Part shown: positions 63,429 through 64,000 of the stretch, one piece after another
How the letters are laid out: every line of letters starts with the position of its first letter
Position numbering within the stretch: position 1 is the first letter of the stretch
From: G942493375 sp942493375
Lineage (GTDB): Bacteria > Armatimonadota > UBA5829
Assembly: GCA_942493375.1 (NCBI GenBank)
Contig: OW818698.1
Span: forward strand, 5,146,001 to 5,210,000
Direction of reading: 5' to 3'
Length of the DNA stretch: 64,000 nt
Notes under the pieces: generated by a model
Told to the model about the DNA's origin: nothing
Seen by the model: the letters and a program-made list of their open reading frames with translations, nothing else
Database searches by the model: none
Position numbers and translations under genes: made by a program

Positions 63429-64000
63429 TCACATCGCGCTCTCCTCGTTTCTAATAACAAACACCCTTCCTGACTCCAGTTTGTCCAATTGCATGGTGGC
63501 GACATCCCCTTGAATTGTGCACTTCATCGGTATCAACGCAACGTCAGTAACCTCGAAAGCTTTGACATGCGTGAATCCGTTGGGTAGTTTAATACCTATC
63601 TTTACGTTTTCTGCCGGTTTGATCACATGCTCCGTAGCTAACGCTGGGATGTGGTTGGCTGCAGTGATGACAAGATTGTCAGGCCCACACATCAGGCAGG
63701 AGACTTTTACCCTGTCTTTTGCCCATTTCTCGTTGTTAACTGTACCTGTCAAAACTTGACCAGCGTCTGTTGATACCACTCCATTTACAGGTGTCCCCAT
63801 CACAAGCAGATTCTCAACCTTGCTTATCATTCGGTTACATCTGAATATCTCCTGACGGAATTCGGGTCGGTTCTGCCATCCACCTGCCATAGCTACATAC
63901 ACCCAACTGGTTAATCCTTTAGCTCCTGCTCCTAATGCCTGCACGACGTTCTGTCTATATTCAGCTGTTGATGGGCCGCGTGCGCCAGTTGGTACACCTT
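63429..64000 (-). CDS. C-terminal part of a large protein (N-terminus cut by window edge)
   Basis: An open minus-strand frame of about 190 codons enters from the window edge (reading GVPTGARGPSTAEYRQNVVQ first) and stops at 63429. A GTG at 63944 could be misread as a start. The segment GAGAKGLTSWVYVAMAGGWQ and later beta-rich sequence (PAENVKIGIKLPNGFTHV) look like the end of a glycosidase-like or beta-sandwich protein. Family not determined. Convergent with lgt. Confidence 0.6.
   Translation of the reverse strand, partial: GVPTGARGPSTAEYRQNVVQALGAGAKGLTSWVYVAMAGGWQNRPEFRQEIFRCNRMISKVENLLVMGTPVNGVVSTDAGQVLTGTVNNEKWAKDRVKVSCLMCGPDNLVITAANHIPALATEHVIKPAENVKIGIKLPNGFTHVKAFEVTDVALIPMKCTIQGDVATMQLDKLESGRVFVIRNEESAM

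Overview
The window reads as a chromosomal segment of a diderm, saccharolytic bacterium of about mid-40s % GC, most likely a member of Armatimonadota or a similar lineage (Hydrogenedentota, Lentisphaerota and Planctomycetota are alternatives). Reasons: a MacAB-TolC type tripartite efflux operon implies an outer membrane; the lexA promoter carries a Gram-positive style SOS box (CGAAC-N4-GTTCG); and DUF4838 proteins, URO-D-like proteins, FHA, VIT/VWA and GHL10 proteins are all abundant. The assignment is inference from gene content. No rRNA, tRNA, CRISPR array or insertion sequence was seen.

Layout. 1-3.4 kb: the 5' part of a large exported protein gene, then two short ORFs that look like one frameshifted stalk-domain protein. 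3.6-13 kb: three same-strand DUF4838 (putative GH163-like) genes, interrupted by a small exported protein gene and by a secreted BECR-type nuclease toxin candidate with a downstream immunity-like gene. 13-18 kb: FHA membrane protein, VIT/VWA protein and a GHL10 glycosidase. 18-21 kb: a CoA-disulfide reductase/rhodanese/TusA/DsrE fusion with a cysteine-rich ArsR regulator and a palindromic operator candidate. 21-24 kb: duplicated small membrane proteins, lexA, an SRPBCC protein. 24-29 kb: TolC-MacA-MacB permease-ATPase operon. 29-33 kb: two URO-D-like genes, an XRE regulator with its membrane partner, a DUF5658 protein. 33-40 kb: Wzm/Wzt-like exporter, a very large six-hairpin glycosidase-like protein, a methyltransferase, a membrane coiled-coil protein. 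40.8-43.5 kb: an unusual fusion of ECF sigma factor, two GspF-like cytosolic domains and HEAT repeats. 44-56.5 kb: a minus-strand glycan-degradation run (GH51, an STN-like exported protein, a fourth DUF4838, GH36, GH20) next to an orphan antitoxin gene. 56.6-64 kb: a degenerate-receiver/PilZ protein, a long noncoding stretch, then rfbD-ileS-lspA-lgt, and the C-terminal part of another protein at the edge.

Working together: the glycosidases and four DUF4838 proteins suggest breakdown of complex arabinose-, galactose- and N-acetylhexosamine-containing glycans, much of it outside the cytoplasm. lspA and lgt supply lipoprotein maturation.

Intergenic DNA is unusually rich in palindromic and tandem elements. 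Several families of inverted repeats occur at gene ends: a 32-bp arm family at three sites plus a diverged copy, a 17-bp palindrome family at five sites, and others. Heptamer tandem repeats follow DUF4838 genes. The most noteworthy items are the sigma/GspF/HEAT fusion, the toxin-immunity pair embedded in the DUF4838 cluster, and the dense palindromic repeat population.
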